Assembly: GCF_004193775.1 (NCBI RefSeq)
Contig: NC_041020.1
Span: 10,113,198 to 10,177,197, forward strand
Direction of reading: 5' to 3'
DNA: 64,000 bases
From: Glycine soja
Lineage: Eukaryota > Streptophyta > Magnoliopsida > Fabales > Fabaceae
Shown here: piece after piece, positions 12,017 to 22,303 of the stretch
Layout: each line of letters begins with the position of its first letter
Numbering within the stretch: position 1 is the stretch's first letter
The notes under the pieces: generated by a model
Database searches by the model: none
What the model was told of the DNA's origin: nothing
The model's input: the letters and a program-made list of their open reading frames with translations, nothing else
Position numbers and translations under genes: made by a program

Positions 12017-12786
12017 TGAAATACAAAAAATCACACGAGAAGGGGGTTTGAATAATGTGTTGGTCAAAATATAAAACCTATTCGAAATGGAAGATGTTAT
12101 AATAAACAAGTTCATAAAAACCCTTATCTAGTGACTAAAGGTGGACTATCGTCCAATGAGATGTAAAACTTGTAAAAACCTTGTGTGCAAAGTGTGTCAA
12201 TAATAAACAATGAAATACTTTAATAAGCTAATGAAGAGCAGTAAAAATAATTTGTTTTACACTAGTTCACTGATAATGAATGTTGAATCGTTCGAAAAAC
12301 AAATTTACTAGGGAATTCTGTAGCATGAGATTAACCTAGGTCAAACTCAAGAATATGATTCAATATGGTTCCTACATTCATTCACTTATAAGCATAAATA
12401 AAGATTTTTGTCTAATAGTTTGTAAGCAACTCTAAAAGAATATGAAAACACACAAAATAGAATTGAAGAAAGAACAAAACAGAACACACACATAATACAA
12501 TTCAAGATGAAAAGCATCAATCCAATTCACCAAACCAGTGAAATAGAATTAGAGAGAGTTACTATGAATGATGTTCAATGTGAAAGTTCACTCAAATGCA
12601 TTAGAGAGAGTTCAATGGAATCAAATCTCTAAATTGTTTGAAATCACAAATTATGTTGGAAGATCATCCAAACAATATGTGATTAAATTTTGAAATTAGG
12701 AAATGAATCCATAACCTAATCCATTTTCAATCCTAAACATAATCACAATCATGAAAATAGAAAATAGGATTAAAGAGAAAGAAGAA
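12017..12786 (-). mobile_element. Copia #1 right LTR, first part
   Basis: Minus-strand end is TTTTTTGTATTTCA next to the primer site. Contains the C-run (CAAACCCCCTTCTC in sense) and a decayed GAACTAGTGTAAAAC motif at 12251-12267, both shared by the other copia LTRs here. It is cut at 12786 by the Athila-type element. Confidence 0.7.
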
Positions 12787-14384
12787 TGTTAGTCGCTTTA
12801 TACGACTAACTTTTGTATAGAAATCATTTTCCAAAGCTTGTATAGTTCCCCAATTTATGGTTATTTTGGAGTAAATTTTGTAAATAAATCTTGTTTTATG
12901 GTTAAAGCTGTCTCTAGAACATTTCCATTGGATTTAATGATGAAATCTATGCATTTTCAGGTGAAAAAGAGGCTAAGTTTTGAAACGCAAAAAGTAGCAG
13001 TTGGGCTAAGCGCATATCCACCACTAAGCGCAGCTTCAGCGCGCTTAGCGCAAAGGAGAATCTAGCAGAGCATCAGCATCCAAGCCGTGTGTTAAGCGCG
13101 AGATCAGTGTGCTAAGCACAGCAGGTGCCTTCAGCCAGGCTCAGCGCAAGACTAGCGCTAAGCCCAATTCCACTTACTCGCACTAAGCACAAGGTCGCAA
13201 ATTCTGAGCCTATTTAAAGCCTGTTTTTGTGCAGAATTAGGGTACACACCTTTTGAGACTTGGCACAGAATTTTTAGAGGCACTTGTGCACAGCATTCCA
13301 CAGTGCCTATTTTGGGGAAAGAGCCCTAGAAGCAGCAAAGAGGAACAGCTTGTTCATTGAAGCCTAGGTTTTGTCATTTGGGAGAGATTATTGAGTAGAG
13401 AGTGAGTGTGAGATGCTGAGAAGAGGGGGAGGAATCCCCCTTCTTGTGTAAGAAACTATCATTCTCTACTTTTAATCTCATTTATTGTTAGGGTTTCTTT
13501 GTAATGGCTAGCTAAACACCCTAGTTAGGGATTTCTAATGAACAGCTGATGTAAATACATAATATCTAATTGATTGTGTTTTCTATGTTCAATGCTTCAT
13601 TCAATGCTTAATGTTTGTATGCGTTTGGTCTGATCACCCATTTGTGTGCATAGTTAGGTGACTTTAGCATTGGGAAATGTACTGTTGCCTTAGAACTTGA
13701 TTGAAGCAGGATCGAAACTTAGTCTTAAATGAGGGATCTGTGGATTAAGTTTTGGTTTTAATTATACTGTTACAATAATGTTGTTTAGTTTAGGCCTAGT
13801 CTTAAATGAGAGATCTGCAGACGAAGTTTATGCTAAATTAGGCTAAACTTTCGTACTTGAGCTAAGTCTAGTCTTAAATGAGGGATCTGCAGACGAAACC
13901 TAGTTTAAGTTAGTCTAAACCTAAGAGGGTTGTCTAAATCGGGCCTAGTCCAACAAGAGGGATCTGAGGACGAAGCTTGGATTAATTCGGTCTGACGAGG
14001 GATCGAGGGTTTAGTAATTTAGGTTGCAGCATAGAACACAAGAACACAATTGATTAGAGAAATATATTTTTATGCATCAGCTTGTTTGTTAGAAAGACCC
14101 AACATTTCTACCTACTGCTGTCATTTTATTTACCTTGCATTTTATAGTTTTTACCATAAAAGTTTAGTTTAAATTCTGTTTGAAATTATCACTCATACAT
14201 GTTCTCTCAACAATGCTTTGATTCTGAACTTAATTTAGGCTAACATTAGTTCCATGTGTTTGATACTCGGATTCATCCGTTTTAATTTTAAATACTTGAC
14301 GATCTGGTGCGCTTTCCGGTAAACCCCATTGAAATTTCCTTGAGACATAAATGAACAAAAAGTAACTACAATGTGGAGTCAACA
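12787..14384 (+). mobile_element. 5' LTR of Athila-type element
   Basis: Starts TGTTAGTCGC and ends GGAGTCAACA; 1598 bp. Very similar to the 3' LTR but with an extra GCGCTTAGCGC block near 13010-13050. An 8-bp hairpin sits at its extreme start. The second half carries four AGGGATCTG(C)AGACGAA-type repeats (13730-13980). Confidence 0.95.
12788..12810 (+). repeat. Hairpin at LTR terminus
   Basis: Arms GTTAGTCG and CGACTAAC around a 7-nt loop CTTTATA, starting one base inside the LTR end. The related solo LTR has the same arms with another loop (7115-7137). Confidence 0.9.
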
Positions 14385-14394
14385 AAAGTATTTA

Positions 14395-14412
14395 TGGCAC
14401 CGTTGCCGGGGA
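14395..14412 (+). promoter_or_regulatory. Primer-binding site, tRNA-Asp type
   Basis: TGGCACCGTTGCCGGGGA matches the TGGCGCCGTTGCCGGGGA site known for Athila/Calypso elements with one change. It is separated from the LTR end by 10 bases, wider than usual. Confidence 0.85.
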
Positions 14413-14555
14413 ACTAAACTGTTATTAGAGTTTAGTTCAATTTTGCAACATTGCTTTAATTTTACTTTTTCAATTTCTTGATTCTTTTGACTAACATAGT
14501 AGTTTTAGTACATTCATTGTTCTTTTGAATTGGATAACTGTTATGTTGTTCTTGT

Positions 14556-15996
14556 ATGCAAAGAAGACCTTCTGTAGGTGATTTGATCCCCATTGATTTG
14601 GAGATTAACGCCACTTGTAGAAGGCGTAATCAAGAGAGAATTAGAAAAAATTTGCAAGACTTAGAGGCAGTATCAATTCCAAAGGAAGAACCTCAATCTT
14701 CCGAGGCATCTTCTAGTTTTCCTATTGCAGAACATTCTCATTTAGATCCTAGTGAAGACTACATCATGGCTGAAGAGCCAAGAAGAGTTACTCTGGAAGA
14801 TTATTCAAGTTCTAATGTGCCACAATTTTTTACCAGCATTGCACAACCAGAAGTTCAAGCACAAACCATTACTTATCCACCATCATTGATTCAGTTGATT
14901 CAAAATAATTTGTTTCATGGATTACCAAATGAAGACCCATATGCACACTTAGCCACTTACATAGAAATATGCAATACTATTAGGTTGGCTGGAGTGCCTG
15001 AAGATGCAATCCGACTGAGCTTGTTTTCATTTTCTTTATTGGGAGAAGCCAATAGGTGGCTTCATTCATTCAAAGGAAATAGTCTTAAGACATGGGATGA
15101 GGTTGTGGAGAAATTTCTGAAGAAATATTTCCCTGAGTCTAAGAGTGCAGAAGGCAAAGCTGCCATCTCTTCTTTTCACCAATTTCCCAATGAATCTTTA
15201 AGTGAGGCCTTGGAAAGACTCTGTGGTTTATTGAGAAACAATCCCACTCATGGATTCTCAGAACCGATATAGCTCAATATTTTTATAGATGGGTTAAGAT
15301 CACAGTCCAAACAACTATTAGACGCTTCTGCAGGTGGGAAAATCAAATTGAAGACCCTTGAAGAAGCCATGGATCTCATTGAAAATATGGTTGCAAGTGA
15401 CATTGCTATTTGGAGAGATAGAGCTCACATTCCTACCAAAAAGAGTTTATTGGAGTTAACCTCCCAAGATGCATTGTTGGCACAAAACAAATTGTTGTCT
15501 AAGCAACTGGAAGCATTGACTGAAACACTAAGTAAGTTGCCAACTCAAATTCATTCTGCACATACTTCACATGCTTCTATTTTGCAGGTTGCAGGATGTA
15601 CCATCTGTGGGGGAGCTCATGAATCTGGATGTTGTATTCCTATTGAAGAACACCCCACTCGTGAAGTCAATTACATAGGAAATCAGCCCAGAAACAATTT
15701 TAATGCAGGAGGATTTTCTGGATTCCAACATGGCCAGCAATATAATCAACAGCAGGGACAATGGAGGAACCACCTTGGAAATTAGTTCAATAAAGATCAA
15801 GGTGGACCATCCACAAGGCCACAGCAACAAGGGCCTAGTCTCTATGATCACACAACGAAGCTGGAAGAGACTCTAGCTCAGTTTATGCAGGTTTCTATGT
15901 CCAATCAGAAGAGCAAAGAGTCTGCCATAAAGAATCTTGAGGTCCAAGTGGGACAGCTTGCAAAGCAATTGGAGGATAGATCATCAAACAATTTTA
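14556..15996 (+). pseudogene. Athila-type gag, N-terminal two thirds
   Basis: Begins ATG at 14556 (MQRRPSVGDLIP). The retrotransposon gag core follows: LAGVPEDAIRLSLFSFSLLGE, then the KTWDEVVEKFLKKYFPESKS segment and NESLSEALERL. A stop (TAG at 15270-15272) interrupts it, the frame resumes through KTLEEAMDLIENMV, and a CCHC-like module appears (CTICGGAHESGCC at 15597-15635) before a second stop at 15783. A Gln-rich linker (15790-15840) and a coiled QVGQLAKQLEDR segment follow. The SIRE-like solo LTR splits it at 15997. Confidence 0.9.
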
Positions 15997-16159
15997 TGTA
16001 GAAGCAAAGCTTCATGATGAATCAAGATTGACTTGATTCAAAGATGTTTTGATGATAACAAAGATGATAACAAAAGATGATGATAAAGGTGATGACAAAA
16101 AGCTCAAAGGTCAATTAAAGAATGAGTTCAAGATATTCAAGATAGAATCAAGAACACTT

Positions 16160-16275
16160 CAAGATTCAAGAGGAAAGTTGATTTCAAGAATCAAGATTCA
16201 AGAGATCAAGATTTCAAGAATCAAGATTCAAGAGATCAAGATTCAAGACTCAAGATTCAAGAATCAAGAGAAGGC
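16160..16275 (+). repeat. CAAGATTCAAGAATC repeats
   Basis: Irregular tandem units TCAAGATTCAAGAATC with a GATTC-AA-GAATC inverted repeat inside. The same block occurs at 5600-5770 (inverse strand) and 32930-33005. Confidence 0.85.
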
Positions 16276-16366
16276 TTAATCAAGATAAGTATGAAAAGGT
16301 TTTCTCAAAAATTCAATAGCACATGGTTTTTCTCAAAACATGTTTACCAAAGAGTTTTTACTCTCT

Positions 16367-16605
16367 GGTAATCGATTACCAGATTGTTGTAATCGATTAC
16401 CAGTAGCAAAATGGATTTGAAAAAGTTTTCAAACTGAATTTACAACGTTCCAATTAATTTCAAAAAGTTGTAATCGATTACAATGTTTTGGTAATCGATT
16501 ACCAGTGCCTTTGAACGTTGAAATTCAAATTCAAATGTGAAGAGTCACATCCTTTCACATAAAAGCCTTGTGTAATCGATTACACTGATTTGGTAATCAA
16601 TTACC
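16367..16605. repeat. GTAATCGATTAC palindromes
   Basis: Five copies of core TAATCGATTA or a one-base variant, each extended by complementary flanks that differ: CTGG/CCAG, TTG/CAA, GTG/CAC. Upstream of the first TATA box of the solo LTR. Confidence 0.9.
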
Positions 16606-16921
16606 AGTGATTGTTTATGAATAAATAAAAAGATGTAACTCTTCAAATGGTTTTTGACTTTTTCAAATTGGTTTTAAGTTTTTCTAAAAGTTATAACTCT
16701 TCTAAATGGTCCTCTTGGCCAGACATGAAGAGTCTATAAAAGCAAGGCTTTGATTTGTTATTCAATATACTTTTCCTATCAATCTTATACAGTCCTTTAC
16801 AAGCCTTGAATCTCTTTGAACTTCTTCTTCTTCTTTGTGCCAAAAGCTTTCCAAAGTTTTATGGTTTTCTAAACCTTGAAAACTTGTGCTATTCATCTTT
16901 TTCATTCTCTTCTCCCTTTGC

Positions 16922-17375
16922 CAAAAAGAATTCTCCAGAGACTAACCGCCTGAATTCTTTTTGTGTCTCTCTTCTCCCTTTTCCAAAAGAACAAAGGACT
17001 AACCGCCTGAATTCTTTTGTGTCTCTCTTCTCCCTTGTCAAATAATTCAAAACGACACAGTCTGAGAATTCTTTTGATTCTTCCCATTTCCTTATACAAA
17101 AGTGTTTAAAGGACTAACTGCCTGAGAATTCTTTTGTATCCCCATTCACAAAGTATCAAAGGTTTAACCGCCTGAGGTCTATGTCTTAACACATTAGAGG
17201 GTACATCCTTTGTGGTACAAGTAGAGGATACATCTACTTGGGTTGTTGACTGAGAACAAGAGAGGGTACATCTCTTGTGGATCAGTTCTAGTGGAGGGTA
17301 CATCCACTAGGTTCAAAGAGAACAAGGGAGGGTACATCCCTTGTGGATCTTTGCTTGTAAAAGGATTTTTACAAG
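16922..17375 (+). repeat. Hairpin array of SIRE-like LTR, copy 2
   Basis: Starts with arms CAAAAAGAATTC... and ends with CTTGTAAAA-GGAT-TTTTACAAG. GGGTACA-type units in this copy have perfect 8-bp arms: CAAGTAGA/TCTACTTG, ACAAGAGA/TCTCTTGT, CTAGTGGA/TCCACTAG, ACAAGGGA/TCCCTTGT. Two of the upstream units are weakened by point changes. Confidence 0.9.
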
Positions 17376-17672
17376 GTTGAAAGAAATCTCAAGGACCACA
17401 GGTCGCTTGGGGACTGGATGTAGGCACGGGTTGTTGCCAAACCAGTATAAAAACTCTTGTGTGTTTGTCTCCTTCTTCCCTACTCTTTTACTTTCCGCTG
17501 TGCATTTTAATTTCCGCTTTTACTTATGGTTAAGTTTCTATTCTACTCCTTATTCTCTTAACAACATAAGTAAAAGCCTTAGAAGAGTAAATTTTTATTT
17601 AGTAAAGGTTTAGGAATAATTAATTCAACCCCCCTTCTTAATTATTCTGAGGCCACTCGATCCAACATTTTA

Positions 17673-18115
17673 CAGTTAATACAGAGAAAAATCCAAAGGA
17701 GGAATGCAAAGCTGTGATGACTAGAAGTAGAATGGCAATCCAAGGAGATGATAGTGAAGTTGGAAAGAAGATGGAGGAACGTAAACAACAGCTGGCACCT
17801 AAGCCAACACTTGAACCTGTTTCTGATTTGGTAGAACTTGAAGAGATTAATAAGGAGACTGAAGATGACAAGGAGGAGAAGACACCAATAAAAGTGGAAG
17901 AAAAAGAAAGAATAAAAGAAGAAAAAAAGAAAAAGAAAAAAAGTCAAAAAATGAAAAACAAAAAGAGAAAGTTGTTGATGATGAGCTGAAGAGAGGCAAG
18001 AGTAAAGCAAACACTGAAAAGAAGAAGGATACTACTCCAAATGAAAGCAAGGAAGTACCTTATCCCTTGGTACCTTCCAGGAAAGATAAAGAAAGACATT
18101 TGGTCTGATTTCTTG
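17673..18115 (+). pseudogene. Athila-type gag, C-terminal part
   Basis: Continues the gag frame after the solo LTR with NTEKNPKEECKAVMTRS, a signature of Athila-lineage gag just before the basic/acidic tail. A Glu/Lys-rich low-complexity segment follows (17820-17985), then a frameshift, then VPYPLVPSRKDKERH, the usual lead into protease. The strand opposite shows long Phe/Ser-rich open frames that are mirror images of the Lys/Glu run and not genes. Confidence 0.85.
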
Positions 18116-18404
18116 ATATCTTCAAGAAACTGGAAATTAATTTGCCCTTTTGGAGAAGCACTTCAATAGATGCCACTCTATGCCAAATTTTTAAAAGATA
18201 TGCTGACGAAGAAGAACCAGTACATCCACAGTGATAGAATTGTGGTGGAAGGCAATTGTAGTGTTGTGATTCAACGCATTCTTCCGCCTAAGCACAAAGA
18301 TCCTGGAGTTGTCACAATACCGTTGGTGAGGTTGCTATAGGAAAAGCTCTCATAGATTTGGGAGCTAGTATCAATCTAATGCCTCTCTCCATGTGTCGGC
18401 GACT
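18116..18404 (+). pseudogene. Athila-type protease stub
   Basis: In shifting frames: FLDIFKKLEIN, then FLKDMLTKKNQYI, then the protease core [18 protein letters not shown] ending at 18404. The active-site motif is D-L-G-A instead of D-[ST]-G-A, a common form in this lineage. The frame ends abruptly where copia integrase begins; the N-terminal part of gypsy RT is absent. Confidence 0.8.
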
Positions 18405-20905
18405 TGGAACCATTACAATTACTACACATGGATTTGTTTGGCCCTTCTAGAATCATGAGTCTTGGAGGAAGTTACTATGCCCTTGTTATAGTTGATGATT
18501 ATTCTAGATACACATGGACACTATTTATCACTCATAAGAATGATGCATTTCAAGCATTTAGGAAACTTGCAAAAATGATTCAAAACAAGAAAAATATCAA
18601 AATTATTTCTATTAGGAGTGATCATGGGGGTGAATTTGAAAATAAAGAATTTGAATTATTTTGTGATAAGCATGGCATTGAACATAACTTTTCTGCATCT
18701 AGAACCCCTCAACAAAATGGAGTTGTTGAAAGGAAAAATAGATCTTTGGAAGAAATTGCTAGAACCTTATTAAATGACACCCTTCTTCCAAAATATTTTT
18801 GGGCTGAAGCCGTTAATACTGCATGCTATATCATGAATAGGGCTTTAATAAGACCCATTTTAAAGAAAACTCCATATGAACTGTTTAATGGTAGAAAACC
18901 CAACATTTCACACCTTCATGTTTTTGGTTGCAAATGCTTTGTATTAAACAATGGAAAAGAAAACTTAGGAAAGTTTGATGCTAAGTCAGATGAAGGAATT
19001 TTCCTTGGTTATTCCTTGCATAGTAAAGCTTATGGAATATATAATAAGAGAACTATGACTATTGAAGAATCTATTCATGTTTCCTTTGATGAGTCTAATG
19101 TTATTCCTCCAAGAAAGGATATTTTAGATGATATTGCAGAATCTTTAGAACAAATGCATATTTATGGACAAGATTCTAAAGGAAAAGGGAAAGGAAGCAA
19201 TGAAGATCCTCTAGAAGAAGCCAAATCAAATGATGAACTTCCAAGAGAATGGAAAGCTTCAAGAGATCATCCCCTTGACAACATTATTGGTGATATCTCA
19301 AAAGGGGTAACAACTAGACATTCTCTTAAAGATTTATGCAATAATATGGCTTTTGTGTCTATGATTGAACCTAAAAATTTAAATGAAGCCATAATAGATG
19401 ATCATTGGATATTTTCTATGCAAGAAGAACTAAATCAGTTTGAGAGAAACAATGTGTGGGAACTAGTAGAGAAACCTGAAAACTACCCCATCATAGGAAC
19501 AAAATGGGTATATAGGAATAAGTTAGATGAACATGGCATAATCATTAGGAATAAGGCTAGATTAGTTGCAAAAGGATATAATCAAGAAGAGGGAATAGAT
19601 TACGAAGAAACATATGCTCCAGTTGAAGGATTAGAAGCCATTAGAATGCTTTTAGCTTATGCATCCATAATGAATTTTAAGCTTTATCAAATGGATGTTA
19701 AAAGTGCTTTTCTAAATGGCTTAATTCAAGAAGAAGTATATGTTAAACAACCCCCAGGTTTTGAAATGTCAGATAAGCCAAATCATGTTTATAGATTGAA
19801 AAAGGCTTTATATGGTTTGAAACAAGCCCCTGGGGCATGGTATGAACGTCTAAGCAAATTTCTTTTAGAGAAAGATTTTTCTAGAGGAAAAGTGAATACC
19901 ACACTGTTCATAAAGAGAAAGCATAATGATATTCTGTTGGTTCAAATATATGTTGATGATATAATCTTTGGATCTACTAATGACTCATTGTGCAAGGAGT
20001 TTTCTCTTGATATGCAAAGCGAATTTGAGATGTCGATGATGGGAGAACTAAATTACTTCATGAGGTTACAAATCAAGCAAACTAAAGAAGGTATATTCGT
20101 CAACCAAGCAAAATACTGCAAAGAATTGATCAAAAGATTTGGGATGCAAAGTGCAAAGCACATGGCTACACCTATGAGTACTGGTTGTTACTTAGATAAA
20201 GATGAATCCGGTCAGTCTATAGACATGAAACAATATCGAGGTATGATTGGATATCTTCTCTATTTATCTGCTAGTAGACCGGATATCATGTTTAGTGTAT
20301 GCATGTGTGCTAGGTTCCAATCCAACCCCAAACAATCACATTTGAGTGAAATAAAAAGGATCATAAGATACCTATTAGGAACAATCAATTCGGGATTATG
20401 GTATCCTAAAAACTCAACATGTAACTTAATAGGATACTCTGATTCTGACTTTGCCGGATCCAAAACTGATAGAAAGAGCACAAGTGGGACATGTCAATTT
20501 ATTGGATCTACTCTTGTATCATGGCATAGTAAGAAACAAAATAGTGTTGCTTTATCTACTGCTGAAGCAGAATATATTTCTACTAGCAGTTGTTGTGCCC
20601 AAATTTTATGGATGAAGCAACAACTATCTGACTATGTAATCCTTCTTGATCATATACCCATTAGGTGTGACAATACAAGTGCAATCAATCTATCCAAAAA
20701 TCCAATTCAACACTCTAGAACCAAGCATATAGAAATTAGACACCATTTCTTAAGAGATCATGTTCTTAAGGGAGATTGTGTTCTAGAATTTGTTGATACA
20801 AAGAATCAGCTTGCTGATATCTTTACAAAACCTCTCCCTAAGGAAACATTATTTTCCATTAGGAGAGAATTAGGCCTCTTAGATGTTAGTGATTTGGATA
20901 AATAA
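18404..20905 (+). CDS. Copia integrase-RT-RNase H, open frame, 5' truncated
   Basis: Open for 833 codons. The frame begins at the junction with TTG; the first ATG is at 18428, so this is not a natural start. Integrase core has Asp10 (HMD), Asp73 (RSDHGGEF) and Glu109 (NGVVER), a D,D-35-E spacing. RT follows, with [12 protein letters not shown] and YVDD at 516-519. RNase H shows YSDSDFAGS (about 680), AEAEYI (about 720) and RCDNTSA (about 755), and ends ADIFTKPLP. Changes at usually fixed positions include GLKQAPGAW and YFMRLQIKQ. It would integrate and copy element RNA inside virus-like particles, but without gag and protease it cannot act alone. Confidence 0.95.
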   Translation: MEPLQLLHMDLFGPSRIMSLGGSYYALVIVDDYSRYTWTLFITHKNDAFQAFRKLAKMIQNKKNIKIISIRSDHGGEFENKEFELFCDKHGIEHNFSASRTPQQNGVVERKNRSLEEIARTLLNDTLLPKYFWAEAVNTACYIMNRALIRPILKKTPYELFNGRKPNISHLHVFGCKCFVLNNGKENLGKFDAKSDEGIFLGYSLHSKAYGIYNKRTMTIEESIHVSFDESNVIPPRKDILDDIAESLEQMHIYGQDSKGKGKGSNEDPLEEAKSNDELPREWKASRDHPLDNIIGDISKGVTTRHSLKDLCNNMAFVSMIEPKNLNEAIIDDHWIFSMQEELNQFERNNVWELVEKPENYPIIGTKWVYRNKLDEHGIIIRNKARLVAKGYNQEEGIDYEETYAPVEGLEAIRMLLAYASIMNFKLYQMDVKSAFLNGLIQEEVYVKQPPGFEMSDKPNHVYRLKKALYGLKQAPGAWYERLSKFLLEKDFSRGKVNTTLFIKRKHNDILLVQIYVDDIIFGSTNDSLCKEFSLDMQSEFEMSMMGELNYFMRLQIKQTKEGIFVNQAKYCKELIKRFGMQSAKHMATPMSTGCYLDKDESGQSIDMKQYRGMIGYLLYLSASRPDIMFSVCMCARFQSNPKQSHLSEIKRIIRYLLGTINSGLWYPKNSTCNLIGYSDSDFAGSKTDRKSTSGTCQFIGSTLVSWHSKKQNSVALSTAEAEYISTSSCCAQILWMKQQLSDYVILLDHIPIRCDNTSAINLSKNPIQHSRTKHIEIRHHFLRDHVLKGDCVLEFVDTKNQLADIFTKPLPKETLFSIRRELGLLDVSDLDK

Positions 20906-21140
20906 GGATTGATTGGTTGATTGAAACATTCATGTTTAATGATTGCTTGAGTTTGATGTTTTAAATTTCCCCACACTTTGGCTTTTTGATGTTTCCAAAG
21001 GGGGAGAAAAACAAGATTAGAAATCAAGAGATAGATTTCAAAAAAAAAATTAGGAATAATCTCCAAAAGAAAGGGGGAGTTTTTTTTTTGTATACTATTA
21101 TCTTGATTTCAGGAGTTGTCATCATCAAAAAGGGGGAGAT
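20906..21140 (+). promoter_or_regulatory. Copia 3' spacer with three polypurine tracts
   Basis: AAAGGGGGAGAAAA (20997-21010), AAAAGAAAGGGGGAG (21065-21079) and AAAAAGGGGGAGA (21127-21139), the last touching the LTR start. Only the last is placed to prime plus-strand synthesis at the LTR edge. No downstream ORF is present, unlike copia #2. Confidence 0.85.
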
Positions 21141-22303
21141 TGTAGAAGCAAAGCTTCAAGAATTATTTTGATGATGCCAAGGAATTTAAAAGATCATTCA
21201 AGATGAATTTCAAGGATGAAGAAAGCAAGATGTCAAGCAAAGCAAAGATCTCAAGATAAGAATTAGGATAGACTCTAAGAAAAGTTTTTGAAAAGCACAA
21301 ATGATTGGCCAAGTGAGTTTCTATCTTAACAAAAACTTTTCCAAGCATTTTACTCTCTAGTAATCGATTACCAGAGGTTGTAATCGATTACCAGTGACCA
21401 CAAAGCTTTTTGGAAATGTTTTCAAAGTTATTTTCAAAGTTTTCAAAGCTGTAATCAATTACCAAAACTATGTAATCGATTACCAATGCTTTAAAACGGT
21501 TAAAAATGATTTTGTAAGTGTGTAATCGATTACACATCATATGTAATCGATTATCGGAGCTTTTGAACATTGGACATTTTAATTTTGAATAAAATTAACT
21601 GTGTAATTGATTACGCCAATGCTGTAATCGATTACCAGAGAGGATTTTCGAGAAAATCTGCCAACAGTCACAACTTTTCATTAGATTTTTGAATGGCCAT
21701 CAAAGGCATTTAAATAGGTGACTTGGGCACAAATTTTCTTTAGAGTTTTCAATGTTCACAAAAGACATAATCCTCTCAAACAAAAATCTCTTATCTTCAA
21801 AAATTCCTTGGCCAAACACTTGGGTTATTCAATAAGGAATTGAGGGCTTCATTGTAACATTTGTCTCTTTCAAGAGAGATCATTTCTTCTTCTTCTTCTT
21901 ACTTCTGAAAAAGGGCCAAGAGACTGTGAGTCTCTTGTTGTAAAGCATCTAAGCACAACGGAAGGGTTGTACTTGTGTGTTTCAGAAGGTGTAAAGGATT
22001 TGTGAGATAGTGGAACTCCCAAGCGGATTTCTTGGGGACTGGACGTAGGCAATGGACTTTGTTGAACCAGTATAAAAATTGTGTTTGCATTTTCTCTTCC
22101 CTTAAACTCTTTTATTTTATTGTTGCTTATTGTTTCTATTCAGTAAGTTTAATTTGAATTATTATTTAGGAATTCATTTTAAAAGGAATCTTGGGACTTG
22201 GGTAAAAATCAAAGTAGAATTTTTAATTGGGGAATAGTTTGTGATATTTTAATTCAACACCCCCCCCCCCCTTCTTAAGATATCTGAGGCCACTTGTCCA
22301 ACA
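21141..22303 (+). mobile_element. 3' LTR of SIRE-lineage copia
   Basis: Starts TGTAGAAGCAAAGC, ends CCACTTGTCCAACA; 1163 bp. Carries at least six TAATCGATTA palindromes (21359-21645), a hairpin CAAGAGACT-GTG-AGTCTCTTG at about 21919-21939, a wider CTTCTGAAA/TTTCAGAAG pairing around it, GAACCAGTATAAAA at about 22063 and a 12-base C-run at 22260. A sister family of the SIRE-like solo LTRs. Confidence 0.95.

Larger units (their letters stand above)
1258..12786 (-). mobile_element. Copia #1 (SIRE/Maximus-like), body and start of right LTR
   Basis: Minus-strand Ty1/copia element. From right to left it shows an LTR (12017 onward), primer-binding site, gag with CCHC knuckle, protease, GAG-pre-integrase, integrase, reverse transcriptase, RNase H and a downstream ORF remnant. 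The order PR-INT-RT-RH defines copia. It is broken by three younger insertions (4066-7138, 8764-10200, 1-1257), and its right LTR is split by the 18-kb Athila-type element. Its left LTR is outside the window. Frames carry many stops and frameshifts, so the element is dead. Confidence 0.8.
15997..17667 (+). mobile_element. SIRE-like copia solo LTR with TTTTA duplication
   Basis: Ends TGTAGAAGCAAAGC and ACTCGATCCAACA; flanks 15992-15996 and 17668-17672 are both TTTTA. Length 1671 bp. Contains AAGATTCAAGAATCAAG repeats, five TAATCGATTA palindromes (16367-16605), TATAAAAG at about 16735, the hairpin array, GAACCAGTATAAAA-like at 17438 and a C-run near the end. The host gag frame reads on across it once it is ignored. 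Confidence 0.95.
18405..22303 (+). mobile_element. 5'-truncated SIRE-lineage copia element
   Basis: Contains integrase, RT, RNase H, triple polypurine tract and a complete 3' LTR, but no 5' LTR, gag, protease or first part of integrase. Left edge is fused to gypsy protease at 18404. Right LTR ends at 22303 within another copia LTR fragment. The coding part is much better preserved than its surroundings. Confidence 0.9.

Noticed and set aside
16367..16605. Regularly recurring short repeats that could suggest a CRISPR array
   Set aside because: Repeats are 12-18 bp palindromes at irregular spacing inside plant LTRs; no cas genes and the organism is a eukaryote.
17642..18050. Minus-strand Phe/Ser-rich open frames of 67-122 aa
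   Set aside because: They mirror the Lys/Glu-rich tail of gag on the plus strand.
18404..18427. Start of the 833-codon frame as a true translation start
   Set aside because: The codon is TTG at a recombination joint; the frame is the middle of a copia polyprotein.
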